A DNA stretch of 64,000 nucleotides from Shewanella metallivivens (GCF_028750675.1 NZ_JAQQPZ010000013.1:320392-384391); one strand, 5' to 3'. Shown: positions 16,911 to 27,188, counted from the first letter of the stretch. Made by a program: numbers and translations. The notes: a model not told the origin generated them from the sequence alone.

Positions 16911-18082
16911 TTGCTCACCTCTTGATTAAGGCTGCTTGAGGTCAGCGCTGTCCGTGGGATATCTTTGGCTTTGTTGCCGAAAAACACAATGACAGGCAAC
17001 AACAATAAAAAACCCCAATAACCACTGATTTGCCCCAACACATGAGGCAGCTCGACCCCATAGCTAATCACGCTCACGTGAGAGTCTATGTAATGACTCG
17101 ACGGCATCACTAAGCGCCACCACTGTGCGAGTAAAGGCATGTCATTCACAGGAAAAGTAATCCCCATAAATGCAAATGCAGGGGCGAATAATGCGGTACA
17201 AAAACTCACACTACGCGCGCTGTCACGCAGTGCTGTAAATATCACTAATACTATTAACCATAACGCGAGTAGCATTGCGAACTGCGCTAACACTAAATCA
17301 ACCAACGTACCTGCGGCGGGTAACCCTAAGTAATGATATAACCACAATAAAATAAACCCGCCATGCAGTAACATGATAGGGCTATAAAACAGTATTTTAG
17401 TCGCGATTAGCGCCCAGATTTGTTTAGGCAAATAATAACGGTTTTGGTGCAGGATCAGCTCTTGATTAAGACTATTAACGAACACCAACATCGATAATAT
17501 TTGCCACAACGCAATCAGAATGGGCGGCACTAAAAAGCCCACATAATTGTTATTGCGATTAAATAATGCGGTGGTTTGATTGGTAATGGGGGTCAGGCTC
17601 ACATCGACGGTGGCTTTTTTAGCGCCATTAAGTAGCAAGCGCTGCTGACCTATTTGGGTCAGCCCCTCAGCTAAGCTCAACTGTAACTGGCTCGACAGTA
17701 ATTTACCCACTAGCAAAAACTGACTGTTATAGCGAATATCAATGGTGGGCTGCTTAGCCGTCAGTAGATCTTTTCTCAGCTGATAAGGCAACACCACCAT
17801 GGCATACACCTGGGTTTGGCGCATTGCCTCTATTGCTTGGGCTTCATTGGCATAAGATTGTGGCGCAATAACAGCGTTAGCGGCCAATTGGCGAGTTAAC
17901 ATGCGGCTTATTTGACTATTGTCGATATCAACAACCGCCACAGGGAGTTGCCGTGGTAACCCTGCGCTGAACAGCCACCATAATGCCAGTACGCCAATGA
18001 GTGGAATATAGCTTATCAGGGCCAACTGCCATGGCGAGTGCCACAGGGCGTTGAGTTCTCGCTTAAATAACTCTGTCATCAT
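16907..18082 (-). CDS. ABC-2 type exporter permease, first subunit
   Basis: 391 residues, paralogous to the next gene with the same layout: an N-terminal helix (about 19-40), a periplasmic domain containing VAVVDIDNSQISRMLTRQL, and a C-terminal multi-helix domain with NNYVGFLVPPILIALWQILS and AFMGITFPVNDMP. It starts 18 bp after the adaptor gene. It presumably pairs with the second permease to move a substrate toward the HlyD-TolC conduit. The substrate is unknown; the YbhFSR and YhiI/RbbA/YhhJ relatives suggest drugs or hydrophobic compounds. Confidence 0.92.
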   Translation of the reverse strand: MMTELFKRELNALWHSPWQLALISYIPLIGVLALWWLFSAGLPRQLPVAVVDIDNSQISRMLTRQLAANAVIAPQSYANEAQAIEAMRQTQVYAMVVLPYQLRKDLLTAKQPTIDIRYNSQFLLVGKLLSSQLQLSLAEGLTQIGQQRLLLNGAKKATVDVSLTPITNQTTALFNRNNNYVGFLVPPILIALWQILSMLVFVNSLNQELILHQNRYYLPKQIWALIATKILFYSPIMLLHGGFILLWLYHYLGLPAAGTLVDLVLAQFAMLLALWLIVLVIFTALRDSARSVSFCTALFAPAFAFMGITFPVNDMPLLAQWWRLVMPSSHYIDSHVSVISYGVELPHVLGQISGYWGFLLLLPVIVFFGNKAKDIPRTALTSSSLNQEVSK

Positions 18083-18100
18083 TAAGCCTTGTACTCTGGC

Positions 18101-19087
18101 TTATTGTGTAAACGTGTCGACACGAAACAATACCGACATCCCCACGCGTAAGTCGGTAATGGGTTGTTTGGGGGTCAACTCAACTTCAAAGGTGCGCATG
18201 TCAAAATCGTGACCGCTTTCGGTAGAGCGCCATGTGGCAAAGTTACCCATCACACTGATGTGCGACACTTCAAACTCGACCTGTTGTTGTAATGCTGGAA
18301 TCTCTAAGGTTATGCTTTGCCCTTGTTTAAATTGGCTCAATTGATCTTCGCGCACCTGCATTACCGCCCAGGCATCGGCCATATCGATAATACTCACCAC
18401 AGGAAAACCGCTAGGAGCGAGTTCGCCCGCTTGCAGTAATACGTCACTGACTTCAGCATCTTTGGGTGAGCGCATTTGGCTGTCGACTAAAATGGCATTC
18501 ACTTCTTTTACTGCCCCTTCAGCCATGCGAGTTTGCCCTGCGGCTGCAGCTTTGGTTTCACTGCGAGCCCCCTCTTGTGCCATTTGATACATGGCATAGG
18601 CGGCTTGTTCGGTATATTTAGCGGCTTGCCATTGGGTGTAGGCTTCATCGCGTTTTTGCCGTGCGACAACCCCTTCTTCAAACAAGTTTTCAACTCGTTG
18701 ATAGGTACTAGCGCTGAGTTCTGTTGCTGCTTTTGCTTTGCGCCATTGCTCTTGGGCAGCGGTCACTTCTTGTTGTCTCGCACCATTATTGGCTTGCTGT
18801 TGTTGGGCGGTGGCAGCATCTAACCCACCTTGGGCTTGCATTAATTTGGCATCTAACTCAGGGCTGTTAATAGAAAATAAAATATCGCCTTGTGCTACGC
18901 GGTCACCTTTACGTACGAGGACTTGCTCAACACGGCCAGGGACTTTAGAAGAGATATTATATTCTCGCGCTTCAATTTGCCCCTGCAACACAGTTGGCTT
19001 AGGCGTAAACGCCAACATGACGCCATAGCCCAGTAATAACAATAACAGCAGCAATGCGAATACTGCGATAACCTTGTTAGTTCGCAT
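18101..19087 (-). CDS. HlyD/EmrA-family membrane fusion protein
   Basis: 328 residues. An N-terminal anchor helix (about 5-26) is followed by a lipoyl-like half motif (SSKVPGRVEQVLVRKGDRVA), a long alpha-helical coiled-coil hairpin rich in Gln and Ala (about 70-200), the second half motif near SPKDAEVSDVLLQAGELAP, and a beta-barrel domain. It bridges the inner-membrane permeases to the outer-membrane channel. Its start overlaps the end of the TolC-like gene by 11 bp, so the genes are one operon. It is closest to the YhiI/YbhG type found with ABC-2 permeases. Confidence 0.93.
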   Translation of the reverse strand: MRTNKVIAVFALLLLLLLLGYGVMLAFTPKPTVLQGQIEAREYNISSKVPGRVEQVLVRKGDRVAQGDILFSINSPELDAKLMQAQGGLDAATAQQQQANNGARQQEVTAAQEQWRKAKAATELSASTYQRVENLFEEGVVARQKRDEAYTQWQAAKYTEQAAYAMYQMAQEGARSETKAAAAGQTRMAEGAVKEVNAILVDSQMRSPKDAEVSDVLLQAGELAPSGFPVVSIIDMADAWAVMQVREDQLSQFKQGQSITLEIPALQQQVEFEVSHISVMGNFATWRSTESGHDFDMRTFEVELTPKQPITDLRVGMSVLFRVDTFTQ

Positions 19088-20522
19088 GTGAAGCTCCCTG
19101 AATTTGAATTTGATTAATAAATTCGTCGACTTGACCGCTTACCGCCATCACTTTGGCATACGCTTGCATGTAACGATATTTGGCCCCTAATTGTTTGGTT
19201 TTAACCGCGGTTAAATTCAGTTCGGCATCGACGCGATCAATGGAGGTGGATAAACCCTGGTTAAATGCTAACTCGCGTAAACGCAGGTTTTCAGATGCCA
19301 GCTCAAGTGAGGTATTCAATGCTTCAACTTCTTCTTGAGCTTGCAGCATTTGACGATAACTTTGATCTATCAGTAAGCTTAAATCTTGTTTCGTTTGTGC
19401 CTTGGTATATCGCGCTTGTAATAACGCACTTTTGGCCGCCAAGACTTTACCACTGCGACCATCACGGCTTATTAACGGAATACTCACCCCCACACCCACC
19501 ATCCAGTCGGGTTCCATTTGGGCAAATAAACTGTCGTCTTCATACAAGGTGTAATTACCGTATAAATACACGGTTGGAAAATAGCCGCCTTTTTCTAAAT
19601 CAACCAAACCATTGGCTTGAGTTTCTTTTGCTTCAAGCAGTTTTAGTGCAGGGTGTTGGGTTAAGGTTAACTGACTTAAGCGCGATAAAGACGGTTGTTG
19701 CTTGAGCACAAATAATGGGGTATTGGGACTAACCGTAGGCACATGCAGCATCCGCGCAAGGGCAATTTCGGCCATTTCATACTGGCGCTTAGCTTTACCC
19801 CAGTCCACTTTGGCATTCTCAAGGGCCACTTGAGCATTTAGGCGTTCAACTTTAGCTATTTGGCCTTGTTGTTCAAGCTTTTCAGCATGAGAAACATGTA
19901 AGCTTAATGAGTCAACGAGCTGCTTTTGGGTATCGGCTAAGGTCTGCGTCACCGACACCGCATAATAACGGTCAACTAATTGCAAAAATAACTCTCGACT
20001 GGCAAGGGCTAACTCTTGTTCTGTTTCAGAAACTTGTGCTGCATGAATACCTTGCGCAGCAGTAATTCGTCCACCAGTGTAGATTGGCCACATGGCCTGC
20101 AAACTTGCACGAAATACATCTTGCTCGGTAAATGGTGTGACATACATTGAGCTAGGGATAGTGGCTAATACTTCAGTGATCGCACTGGGTAATGAACTGG
20201 CATCAAGGGAGGCAAGTGGATTTAAATCTTGTAAATCCAGTTCGAGCGGTTTTTCGAGACGAGTATAGCTACCAGCAATATTGAGTGACGGGTAGTTTAA
20301 CGCATCGCCGGCATGCTCTTCGGCTTTAGCACGGTTAACGTGTTGATTTTTAGCTTGTAGATGATCGCTCACCTGCTGTAATTGTTGCCACGCTTGTGGA
20401 AACGAAAAAGGTTCTGCGTAAGCAAAACCCATAACAAATATTGCACTAATCCCTAGCGCAACACCAGCAACAATACGTGCAGAGCATTTAAAGCATTGAC
20501 CAATAAGACTGATTAAAATCAC
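19077..20522 (-). CDS. TolC-family outer-membrane channel
   Basis: An outer-membrane efflux protein of about 481 residues with the two long helical repeats of the family (about 50-270 and 275-480) and a signal peptide ending near GFAYA-EPFSF. The longest open frame begins at an ATG at 20573, but that site has no Shine-Dalgarno, and a consensus -10 (TATAAT, minus strand, 20565-20560) lies just inside it. The GTG at 20522 has GAGG five bases upstream and is preferred. It is the first gene of the exporter cassette and supplies the outer-membrane exit for the HlyD-like adaptor. The substrate is unknown. Confidence 0.88.
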   Translation of the reverse strand: MILISLIGQCFKCSARIVAGVALGISAIFVMGFAYAEPFSFPQAWQQLQQVSDHLQAKNQHVNRAKAEEHAGDALNYPSLNIAGSYTRLEKPLELDLQDLNPLASLDASSLPSAITEVLATIPSSMYVTPFTEQDVFRASLQAMWPIYTGGRITAAQGIHAAQVSETEQELALASRELFLQLVDRYYAVSVTQTLADTQKQLVDSLSLHVSHAEKLEQQGQIAKVERLNAQVALENAKVDWGKAKRQYEMAEIALARMLHVPTVSPNTPLFVLKQQPSLSRLSQLTLTQHPALKLLEAKETQANGLVDLEKGGYFPTVYLYGNYTLYEDDSLFAQMEPDWMVGVGVSIPLISRDGRSGKVLAAKSALLQARYTKAQTKQDLSLLIDQSYRQMLQAQEEVEALNTSLELASENLRLRELAFNQGLSTSIDRVDAELNLTAVKTKQLGAKYRYMQAYAKVMAVSGQVDEFINQIQIQGASHAN

Positions 20523-20646
20523 TATCACCTCTAGAACTGTTGCTCTATTTCCTGGATAGATTATACCCTGCATCTATATTGTTTATACGCTAATCGTTGC
20601 GATCTATTGCACAGGTTGGTAAGAGGTTGCACCCATTTCTTCAATA

Positions 20647-20704
20647 AATACCCAATCAACTTGAAGATACGTGTTTCAGAGCATATTCACGTTGTTTGGG
20701 TATA
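20647..20704. repeat. Palindromic repeat, copy 1
   Basis: Arms AATACCCAATCAACTTGAA (20647-20665) and TTCACGTTGTTTGGGTATA (20686-20704) pair at 16 of 19 positions around a 20-nt loop. A second member with the same arm consensus and the same loop start (GATxC) is at 53021-53068. It lies in the gap between tldD and the exporter cassette. Confidence 0.65.
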
Positions 20705-20714
20705 AACACGTTTT

Positions 20715-20745
20715 AATGAGCTTAACACCCAACATTAAGCTCATT
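20715..20745 (-). terminator. Hairpin after tldD
   Basis: A perfect 11-bp stem AATGAGCTTAA / TTAAGCTCATT with a 9-nt loop starts 12 bp beyond the tldD stop codon. The downstream T-run is poor, so it may act as an mRNA 3' end rather than a strict terminator. Confidence 0.5.
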
Positions 20746-20757
20746 CACTGCCTTGAG

Positions 20758-22206
20758 TTAAGCTGTGCCACCTACGGTCAAACGGTCAATTTTTAATGTG
20801 GGTTGACCCACACCCACTGGCACGCTTTGACCATCTTTACCACACACGCCAACGCCTTTATCTAGGGCTAAATCATTACCTACCATCGAGATTAATCCCA
20901 TGGCTTCTGGACCGTTACCAATTAACGTGGCACCTTTAATCGCTTGAGTGACTTCACCGTTTTCAATTAAGTAAGCTTCTGAAGCTGAGAATACAAATTT
21001 ACCCGAAGTAATATCGACTTGTCCGCCACCAAAATTAGGCGCATAAATGCCTTTTTTAACAGACTTAATGATGTCGGCAGGGTCCGATTCGCCCGCGTTC
21101 ATATAGGTATTGGTCATGCGCGGCATAGGCAAATGAGCGTATGATTCGCGGCGACCATTACCGGTAGGGGCTTGGCCCATTAAGCGTGCATTGAGTTTAT
21201 CTTGCATATAACCTTTTAAAATACCCGCTTCAATTAAGGTGGTCTTTTGGCTAGGCACGCCCTCATCATCAATGCTTAACGAGCCACGACGATTTTCTAT
21301 TGTGCCGTCGTCTACTACCGTGACTAATGTTGACGCCACTTGCTGGCCAATTTTGCCGCTAAATGCACTGCTGCCTTTACGGTTAAAATCACCTTCTAAC
21401 CCATGACCAACGGCTTCATGCAATAATACACCAGGCCAACCACTGCCTAGTACCACGGGCATTTCTCCCGCTGGTGCATCAATGGCATTTACGTTAACTT
21501 GAGCCTGGCGCACCGCTTCACGGGCAAATTCAAAACTGAGTGGTAAGCCGGCGTCATCAGTGGCTAAAAATACACTGTAGTCATGACGACCACCACCACC
21601 AGCACTGCCGCGTTCACGCTTGCCGTTGTCTTCTAAAATGACGCTACAGTTAAACCGCACGAGTGGACGAATGTCTGCGGCTAGCGTCCCGTCGCTTGCG
21701 GCAATTAATATCTCTTCATGCACGCCTGATAAGCTCACCACAACCTGGATGATACGGCTGTCTAAGCTACGAATATAGGCATCAGCTTGTTTAAGCAAAT
21801 CGATTTTTTTTACTTCGTCCATTGCGGCTATCGGGTCGGCACTGTCATACAGTTTATGGGCCGTTTGACGCTTAAACGCTTGGACCTTGTGTTGCTCGCC
21901 CGCACTGGCAATACCACGCGCGGCTCTCGCAGCAGCATCTAATGCAGCGGGGGTAATTTCATCGGCATAAGCAAAACCGGTTTTTTCGCCGTTAATGGCA
22001 CGCACACCAACACCACGTTCAATATGAAAACTGCCTTCTTTGACAATGCCATCTTCTAATACCCACGACTCATGACGACAACCTTGAAAATACAGATCTG
22101 AAAAATCAATATTATGTTGATGAATCGTAGTTAAGTAACCTTGTAGCCCATCTAAGGTTAATCCATCTTGTAATAAGCTTTGCTCTACTTGGGTTAAAAA
22201 TGGCAT
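20758..22206 (-). CDS. tldD: Metalloprotease subunit TldD
   Basis: A 482-residue catalytic half of the TldD/TldE zinc protease. The HExxxH motif is present as His263-Glu-Ala-Val-Gly-His268 in [13 protein letters not shown], and the C-terminal half keeps [19 protein letters not shown] and [17 protein letters not shown]. It cleaves unfolded or modified peptides inside the complex; in E. coli it matures microcin B17. It is the last gene of the mreB-to-tldD block, as in many gammaproteobacteria, with a hairpin after it. The partner gene pmbA is in the same window but in another transcription unit. Confidence 0.97.
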   Translation of the reverse strand: MPFLTQVEQSLLQDGLTLDGLQGYLTTIHQHNIDFSDLYFQGCRHESWVLEDGIVKEGSFHIERGVGVRAINGEKTGFAYADEITPAALDAAARAARGIASAGEQHKVQAFKRQTAHKLYDSADPIAAMDEVKKIDLLKQADAYIRSLDSRIIQVVVSLSGVHEEILIAASDGTLAADIRPLVRFNCSVILEDNGKRERGSAGGGGRHDYSVFLATDDAGLPLSFEFAREAVRQAQVNVNAIDAPAGEMPVVLGSGWPGVLLHEAVGHGLEGDFNRKGSSAFSGKIGQQVASTLVTVVDDGTIENRRGSLSIDDEGVPSQKTTLIEAGILKGYMQDKLNARLMGQAPTGNGRRESYAHLPMPRMTNTYMNAGESDPADIIKSVKKGIYAPNFGGGQVDITSGKFVFSASEAYLIENGEVTQAIKGATLIGNGPEAMGLISMVGNDLALDKGVGVCGKDGQSVPVGVGQPTLKIDRLTVGGTA

Positions 22207-22264
22207 TCAAATTCTCTTTTATTAATAGCTAACACGTAGCGCGAATAAGGTATTTAGCGCCTAC

Positions 22265-23101
22265 CTAAACAGGGGTTAATTGCGGCGCAATGAAACGGTT
22301 ATGGCTAATTATCGGCATTTGCTGACGTATACGTTGTAGCTCACTAAGCTCAACCTTGGCTTGTGCCCAACCGCACTCTGTAGCGCGCTCGGCAATCACT
22401 CTGCCCCATGGGTCAACTATCATGCTGTGGCCCCATGTTTCACGACTGCCTTGATTATGTTGTCCCCATTGGCCGGCACCCAATAAATAACATTGAGTTT
22501 CAATGGCTCTTGCCTGCAATAACACTTGCCAATGCGCCTCTCCGGTCACTTTGGTAAAGGCCGACGGCAGTGCGATGTAATCAGCGCCCGCAAGACGCAA
22601 TGCGCGAAATAAATCACCAAAGCGAATATCGTAACAAATGGCCAGACCCACTTTACCAAAGGGTGTATCAACCACACATAAGTGATCACCTGGATGAAAT
22701 GTATCACTTTCACGGTAGGTTTTAGTGCCATCGGCAACATCGACATCGAATAAATGCAGTTTATCGTAATGACCTAGGGTGACGCCATGATCATCAAAAA
22801 AATAACAGCGACTGAATACTCTACCATCATTGGCACGCATCGGTATGGTGCCAGCAATTAAGTACACTTGATATTGTTTGGCCAGATTACCTAAAGCCGT
22901 TTTAAGCTCGCTTTGATGCTCGCTACCGGCATATTGCAGCTGCTGACTTTCATGGCCGCCAAACAACAAGCAGCATTCAGGCAGTACCACGAGTTGTGGC
23001 TCATCAATGTCGCGCGGTAATAATTTAAGCTGCGAGTCGATAAACGCTAAGTTGGCTTGAACATCGCGGCTGCTCTGGCATTGTAATAAGCTGATTTGCA
23101 T
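22265..23101 (-). CDS. Nitrilase-superfamily amidase, deaminated-glutathione-amidase (Nit1) type
   Basis: 278 residues with the complete catalytic triad: Glu42 (LPECC), Lys114 (YDKLHLFDVDV) and Cys156 (LAICYDIRFGDLFRAL). The stretch containing PSAFT, the GEAHWQVLLQARAIETQCYL segment and GHSMIVDPWG closely follows eukaryotic Nit1 and bacterial YbeM, which hydrolyse deaminated glutathione, a by-product of transaminases. Omega-amidase is the main alternative within the superfamily. The start MQISLLQCQS is typical of the family, so the 77-bp out-of-frame overlap with the end of yhdP appears real. It sits between yhdP and tldD in a conserved operon. Confidence 0.88.
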   Translation of the reverse strand: MQISLLQCQSSRDVQANLAFIDSQLKLLPRDIDEPQLVVLPECCLLFGGHESQQLQYAGSEHQSELKTALGNLAKQYQVYLIAGTIPMRANDGRVFSRCYFFDDHGVTLGHYDKLHLFDVDVADGTKTYRESDTFHPGDHLCVVDTPFGKVGLAICYDIRFGDLFRALRLAGADYIALPSAFTKVTGEAHWQVLLQARAIETQCYLLGAGQWGQHNQGSRETWGHSMIVDPWGRVIAERATECGWAQAKVELSELQRIRQQMPIISHNRFIAPQLTPV

Positions 23102-26100
23102 ATTGTGCTCCTTGTAGCGTCACGACCTTGGTTATTGGTGTAGGGGCGTCAATAGTTGACGCTTCGGCTGTAGGTTGTGTTTCAGATGCCGGACTTTGTT
23201 GTTCAGCCCCCTTCGCTTTAGCTGGTATATCCTCAACCCCATCGGGACCGGTTTCATCGGGTTGCGGTAAAATAGCTTTGGGAATTTCGATTTCTTTACT
23301 CTTACGTTCTAACTCTTCAAGTTGTGGATTATCCATGGTGCCAGTGACTCGAAAACGAATTTCTGAAATCACTTCAATCACAGGCTCTAACACTTTGGTT
23401 AACGCAAAGGCGCCCAAGCCTAAAGTCCATGCACTGGTGCTCAGTAAGACCACGGTAGGCACACTGGAGGCCAATTGCGGCACAAAACGAATATCGTAAT
23501 TAAGACTTTGGGTTGTTAAATCAGTAAAGCCTCTTACCTTCATATTACCGGCTATGGCATCCATTTCGGTGTCGGTGGTTTTAACCACACCATTATCTAT
23601 GTTTAAATTACCTGTAAAGGTGTTGAAATACAGCCCTTGGCCAAACACGTCTGAAAAATCCAATGACAACTTACGCAGTAACGAATCTAAACTAAATAAC
23701 GAAAATACCCTGGCACCTTTGTCGCTGATTTCCGATAAATGGCCTTTACCCAAACTAAACTGAATTTGGCCATTTAAGGTATCGAGCGAAAATAAGTATG
23801 GCGCAGCATGCCATGATAATTGGCCATTAAGATCTAACGGTGCATTTTTAATACCGGGATTAATCCCTAATGTAGCCGATAGATCTTCAAAATTGTCGGC
23901 CTGCACGTTCACATCAAACTCGGTATTGTCGATACCATCTTTTATTGACCACAATCCATTTGCTTGCATAGACAAGGTTGGCTTGGTCAGTGATAAAGTT
24001 TGAAATTGATACCCCTGTTCAGAAGGAACGCCTTGTAAAACCAAGTGCCCAAGTGACAAGTCATAAATGCTGAACTCGTCAACATCAATGGCTAACGTTG
24101 GCAATTGCGAGATTAAGTGACTTTGCGTCGATGAAGGTTCACCGTGCAATACGGTTTGTGGCGGCGGAGAAATACGCAGTTTTTTGGCGACCACTTTAAT
24201 CCCTTGATCTCGCCAATTTGAGTAAAAATCAATTTGGCCATCAAATTGCTCTGACAGCGCATTAAAGCGCCATACATATTCTGTTGGTTCGGCATCAAAC
24301 TGTAACTGATCAAACGATTGCCCCAAGGCCGTTAATTGGGCAACGTTGGCATGAATACCCACCAATGGCGGAAATAAGGTGGGTGATGGTGCAGGGTTAA
24401 CCGCTACGGTCTCTTGAGTGACCATCGTTGGCACTTCATTGTCGGTTAATATGCGGTCACGCACCGACGAGGCAATAACGTCTGGCGCGGCCGTTGAGCT
24501 AAAACCTTTAATGATGGGTAACCATTGCTCCAGTTCGACTTTAGGGAGATCTAAATGTAAGTGGCCGTTTTGTTTTTTGAGTTTATCGCCTAATTTAAAA
24601 TGACGCCCAATCATCACATCGTAAAACGCCAAGTGGCCACCACTTTCCGGATTAAAGCCCCCCCAAAACTCAACATCTTGACCAAGCTTGATACTTAACG
24701 ATGATTGCTTATTGTCGCCAATTAAATCTGCACGGAGTTTTTTAGGTTCAACGGCTGATTTGGTATATGGGCTAGGCAAATCGAGGGCTACGCCGAGCAA
24801 GTCTGAAGAGGCCGACATTTGTAAACTGTAACCACTGGGATCAAATATCATCGTTAATGCCCCATCCCAATCTAACTTACCGTTATATGTGCTACTCATA
24901 GGGTTATTGAGTTTGCTTGGCAAGGTGTCGAGATCCCAACGGCCGCTCATATCGATATTCAAGGCAAAGTTTTGGTTTTGCTTACCCGTTTTAACATTAA
25001 AAGTTAACGGTTGCTCAAACAGCTTTGCACTCATACCTTTTGCTTCAATTAACTGATTAACAAAACTCACCTGGCCGGTCACTTTGTTTAATTGTAAGCC
25101 TGGAGATGCAATATAAATCGGGTTGTTATTTAAATTCACTTGGCCTTTAATCAGCTGTTTACCGTCTTTGTAAAGCGGAATAGCTAAATCTAAATCGACC
25201 CCGATTGGCTGTTTTATTTGCACAACATTTAAGGTGGCGCCTACCGAGTCTTTTAACGATGAGTTGTTAATCACTTTGGTGGCGGCTTGGGCATCTGCCG
25301 TTATTTCGGCCTCAACTTTTAATAATGATTCTTTACCCAACTGAGGGATAGAGACTCGGGCGCCATCAACGACAACATCGCCTAACATGCCGTGATCAAT
25401 ATGCAGGTCCATTAAGTCATTTTCAAACAGTGCAGATAACGTTAATTCGCTGACCGCAGGCCAATTAGGTTGAAACTTAAAATGACCTTGTTGAAGGGTA
25501 AATTCAGCTTGAAATACACCGCTGCTATCATGATATGGAAAATCACTTAGCGCACCGTGCCAAACGACCTGAGCCTGATCAATTTTGCCTGCCTGTAAAC
25601 CACTGTCGAGGTACGCCACCAGCTTAGGACTCATGGCCATTAAAGACAAATAGCGTTCAACACGCGAGACATCATGCACGCTCACATCTGCCGCTAATGC
25701 AAGGTGTTTTGAAGGGCTAAAGTCTAGGTTTATCCCAGCCTGTAACGCAATATCAGCATTGATTAAATTGATATTAGCAATGGTTAGCCGATTGTGTTCA
25801 ACATCTAAACGCCCTTGAATGACTTCGCTTTGCAAGGCTAACGGTTGATTTGCACTATCACCAAAATCAAACTGATAAACTTGCGGCGGCAAGGTAAAAT
25901 CGAGTTGATTATTAGCCCAAGTTAATTGTAAATCTATGGGGTTTAACCCTGGAATGCTCGCATAAGGTTGCCATTGCAACTGCTGAATATCTGCGGTGGC
26001 GATTAACGGTTTCTGCGCTTGTTTGTATAACCTAATGGGGCCTATGGCGCCCTGAGGATTAAGCTGTTGCCAGGTATCAACTTGCTCTAGGCCTAAATCA

Positions 26101-27188
26101 GGGATCAGCGGTAACATAGGTTTAAGTAATGGTGGAATGATTTGATTGATATAACCAAACAAATCGCCATTACGAGCGCCAAAAGCCAGCTTTAATTGCG
26201 GCCAGGCTTGCTCATTAGTTGATAAGCTTAAATCGTGACTTTCTATTTTCCAGCCACCCTGCTCAGGTGTCCATTGCAACACCCCTGAGTCAATCGCAAT
26301 TTTTTGCTGATTAACCGTATCTCCCCACTCTAGCCAGCTCGGCTTAAAGACTAATAAGCCATCCCGTATTTTTCGATCAGCGAAGGTCATCCACGCATCA
26401 AGATTTATGACACCTTGCATCGCAATGTTATTGGTGTTTTTAGGGGTAATATGTTGTCGAGAGGCCCATTCACCGAGATCTAATGATTCAGCCGACACAT
26501 ACAATTGTCCGGTGACGGTGTCGGGCTGATAGCCATCGCCACTAAGATCGATTTGTAACCTTAATTGTTCATGTTGAGACTCAAGCTGATCAACATGGAT
26601 CATACCTTGTGCCTGATGACGGTCTGGCGTGTTTTGCCATTCAAGCATATCCACAAAAATAGGTCGATAATCATGTTCACTGCTGATTAATTGTAATGAC
26701 GCATCAGTGATCGAAAAGTGTTCCAATTGCTCTAACAGCAAGCCATAGAGCCAATCTAAATTGGCTTTAGTTTGGCTATTATCACTGTTGTTATTGTCGG
26801 CGATTTGATCAAGATTTAACGCAACACTTATCCCGTCAAATACCACGGTTTCGACTTGTGGACTGAGGGTAAACAGCGATTGCCAAAAGTCGAGTTTAAT
26901 ATGAACATTTTTGCTGATAACCGTTATGGGTAATGACTCTTGTGGCGGCAAAGTGACATTTTTAATGCTCAGCGCGGGGCCAAACGCTTGCCATTCGGCG
27001 CTTAAGGCTTCAACTTCTACTTGCAGTTTGTATTCACTGTAAAGATAACTCACCAGCTCTGTGCGCACTTCTGGTACATGAGGCAATAACCCACGAATAA
27101 GGCTAACTGCCAGTGCAAAAAGCACCAGCGTAATCGCCAATATTTGCCAACAGATCCTGTTGAAAGTCGCTGCCCTAGTTGTTGACAC
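23025..27188 (-). CDS. yhdP: YhdP, giant AsmA-like envelope protein
   Basis: 1387 residues with a single N-terminal membrane helix (about 12-30), followed by a long periplasmic beta-rich DUF3971/AsmA-like body. The C-terminal AsmA_2 portion (DVFGQGLYFNTFTGNLNIDN, IAGNMKVRGFTDLTTQSLNY) is well conserved. YhdP, TamB and YdbH are partly redundant factors in phospholipid transport to the outer membrane. The start is GTG and shares one base with the rng stop codon (TAGTG), indicating translational coupling. A Pro/Glu/Ala-rich tail runs past the conserved domain and overlaps the nitrilase gene by 77 bp. It is slightly longer than E. coli YhdP (about 1266). Confidence 0.93.
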   Translation of the reverse strand: MSTTRAATFNRICWQILAITLVLFALAVSLIRGLLPHVPEVRTELVSYLYSEYKLQVEVEALSAEWQAFGPALSIKNVTLPPQESLPITVISKNVHIKLDFWQSLFTLSPQVETVVFDGISVALNLDQIADNNNSDNSQTKANLDWLYGLLLEQLEHFSITDASLQLISSEHDYRPIFVDMLEWQNTPDRHQAQGMIHVDQLESQHEQLRLQIDLSGDGYQPDTVTGQLYVSAESLDLGEWASRQHITPKNTNNIAMQGVINLDAWMTFADRKIRDGLLVFKPSWLEWGDTVNQQKIAIDSGVLQWTPEQGGWKIESHDLSLSTNEQAWPQLKLAFGARNGDLFGYINQIIPPLLKPMLPLIPDLGLEQVDTWQQLNPQGAIGPIRLYKQAQKPLIATADIQQLQWQPYASIPGLNPIDLQLTWANNQLDFTLPPQVYQFDFGDSANQPLALQSEVIQGRLDVEHNRLTIANINLINADIALQAGINLDFSPSKHLALAADVSVHDVSRVERYLSLMAMSPKLVAYLDSGLQAGKIDQAQVVWHGALSDFPYHDSSGVFQAEFTLQQGHFKFQPNWPAVSELTLSALFENDLMDLHIDHGMLGDVVVDGARVSIPQLGKESLLKVEAEITADAQAATKVINNSSLKDSVGATLNVVQIKQPIGVDLDLAIPLYKDGKQLIKGQVNLNNNPIYIASPGLQLNKVTGQVSFVNQLIEAKGMSAKLFEQPLTFNVKTGKQNQNFALNIDMSGRWDLDTLPSKLNNPMSSTYNGKLDWDGALTMIFDPSGYSLQMSASSDLLGVALDLPSPYTKSAVEPKKLRADLIGDNKQSSLSIKLGQDVEFWGGFNPESGGHLAFYDVMIGRHFKLGDKLKKQNGHLHLDLPKVELEQWLPIIKGFSSTAAPDVIASSVRDRILTDNEVPTMVTQETVAVNPAPSPTLFPPLVGIHANVAQLTALGQSFDQLQFDAEPTEYVWRFNALSEQFDGQIDFYSNWRDQGIKVVAKKLRISPPPQTVLHGEPSSTQSHLISQLPTLAIDVDEFSIYDLSLGHLVLQGVPSEQGYQFQTLSLTKPTLSMQANGLWSIKDGIDNTEFDVNVQADNFEDLSATLGINPGIKNAPLDLNGQLSWHAAPYLFSLDTLNGQIQFSLGKGHLSEISDKGARVFSLFSLDSLLRKLSLDFSDVFGQGLYFNTFTGNLNIDNGVVKTTDTEMDAIAGNMKVRGFTDLTTQSLNYDIRFVPQLASSVPTVVLLSTSAWTLGLGAFALTKVLEPVIEVISEIRFRVTGTMDNPQLEELERKSKEIEIPKAILPQPDETGPDGVEDIPAKAKGAEQQSPASETQPTAEASTIDAPTPITKVVTLQGAQYANQLITMPEQPRCSSQLSVYRLAA

